Shown here piece after piece: positions 12,501 through 12,681 of a stretch of 12,681 bases of DNA. Numbering within the stretch: position 1 is the first letter of the stretch; every line of letters starts with the position of its first letter. The DNA is from JBFFXF01 sp041569895 (lineage in GTDB: Bacteria > Planctomycetota > UBA8108 > JACQVS01): assembly GCA_041569895.1 (NCBI GenBank), contig JBFFXF010000224.1:1-12681 (forward strand). The letters are read 5' to 3'. The notes beneath the pieces are model-generated. The model had not been told where the DNA came from and searched no databases. It saw nothing but the letters and a program-made list of their open reading frames with translations. Made by a program: the position numbers and the translations under genes.

Positions 12501-12681
12501 ATGAGAATCGTCCTCGCGGTCGACGGCTCGACGCACTCGCGCGCGACGACGGCGTTCATCGGGCGTCTGCCGCTTCCCGAGTCGACCGAGGTGACCGTCA
12601 CGACCGTCATCGATGACCCCGCGCGGCTCGGCATTCCCGACCCGACGGGCACCGACAAGCTCGCGGAGATCCGCGAGCTGA
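12501..12681 (+). CDS. Universal stress protein, N-terminal part (3' truncated by window edge)
   Basis: Sixty codons are visible and the frame is open at the right edge. The beginning MRIVLAVDGSTHSRATTAFI is the first beta strand and helix of a UspA domain, with the conserved Asp after the strand (VDGS). A second strand, TEVTVTTVIDD, follows at residues 29-39. The ATP-binding G-2x-G-9x-G-S motif would lie beyond the window, so its class cannot be judged, nor whether it has one or two domains. ATG 12501 is preceded by GGAG at 9 nt. It diverges from the CBS unit and probably shares the 260-bp regulatory region. It is a separate gene from the tandem USP at 1240 and not a close copy over the visible part. 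Confidence 0.85.
   Translation, partial: MRIVLAVDGSTHSRATTAFIGRLPLPESTEVTVTTVIDDPARLGIPDPTGTDKLAEIREL

Overview
The window is a GC-rich bacterial segment packed with stress, redox and energy-metabolism genes. A lipoprotein-anchored c-type cytochrome, sigma54-like promoter elements and a pyruvate:ferredoxin oxidoreductase (PFOR) suggest a Gram-negative bacterium with anaerobic or microaerobic capacity. I cannot assign a lineage from sequence alone; Myxococcota, Desulfobacterota or Acidobacteriota would fit. There are no RNA genes, insertion sequences, phage genes or CRISPR arrays, and codon use looks uniform throughout.

Left part (1-3076, plus strand): the C-terminal part of a P2A-type calcium ATPase, then a two-gene unit made of a tandem-domain universal stress protein (USP) and a thioredoxin-TPR chaperedoxin resembling CnoX/YbbN. 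A sigma54-type element lies between the ATPase and the USP gene.

Centre (3274-9976, minus strand): an apparent four-gene operon read right to left. It encodes a CBS-pair protein, PFOR (NifJ), a dihydroorotate-dehydrogenase-like flavoprotein, and a fusion of an aminoglycoside-phosphotransferase-like kinase with a P-loop ATPase. A hexanucleotide repeat, G-rich in the transcript, fills the nifJ-DHOD spacer. A related array follows the last gene. The CBS gene is separated by a 296-bp divergent region from a plus-strand pair: a cyclic-nucleotide-binding-domain protein without a DNA-binding domain, and a heme lipoprotein resembling class II cytochrome c, joined by an ATGA overlap. The divergent region holds two outward-facing sigma54-like elements around one long palindrome, plus a hairpin next to a ribosome binding site.

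Right part (11300-12681): two more CBS-pair genes in a minus-strand unit, diverging from a second USP gene cut by the window edge. An 18-bp palindrome lies between them.

Taken together, two USP genes (three USP domains), three CBS-pair proteins, a cNMP-fold protein, a chaperedoxin and PFOR look like an adenylate- and redox-responsive survival module. The most notable signal is regulatory: all three GGAAC-N5-TTGC matches I found by eye sit upstream of operons in the right orientation. This suggests sigma54 joins the USP-chaperedoxin, CBS-PFOR and cNMP-cytochrome units into one regulon.
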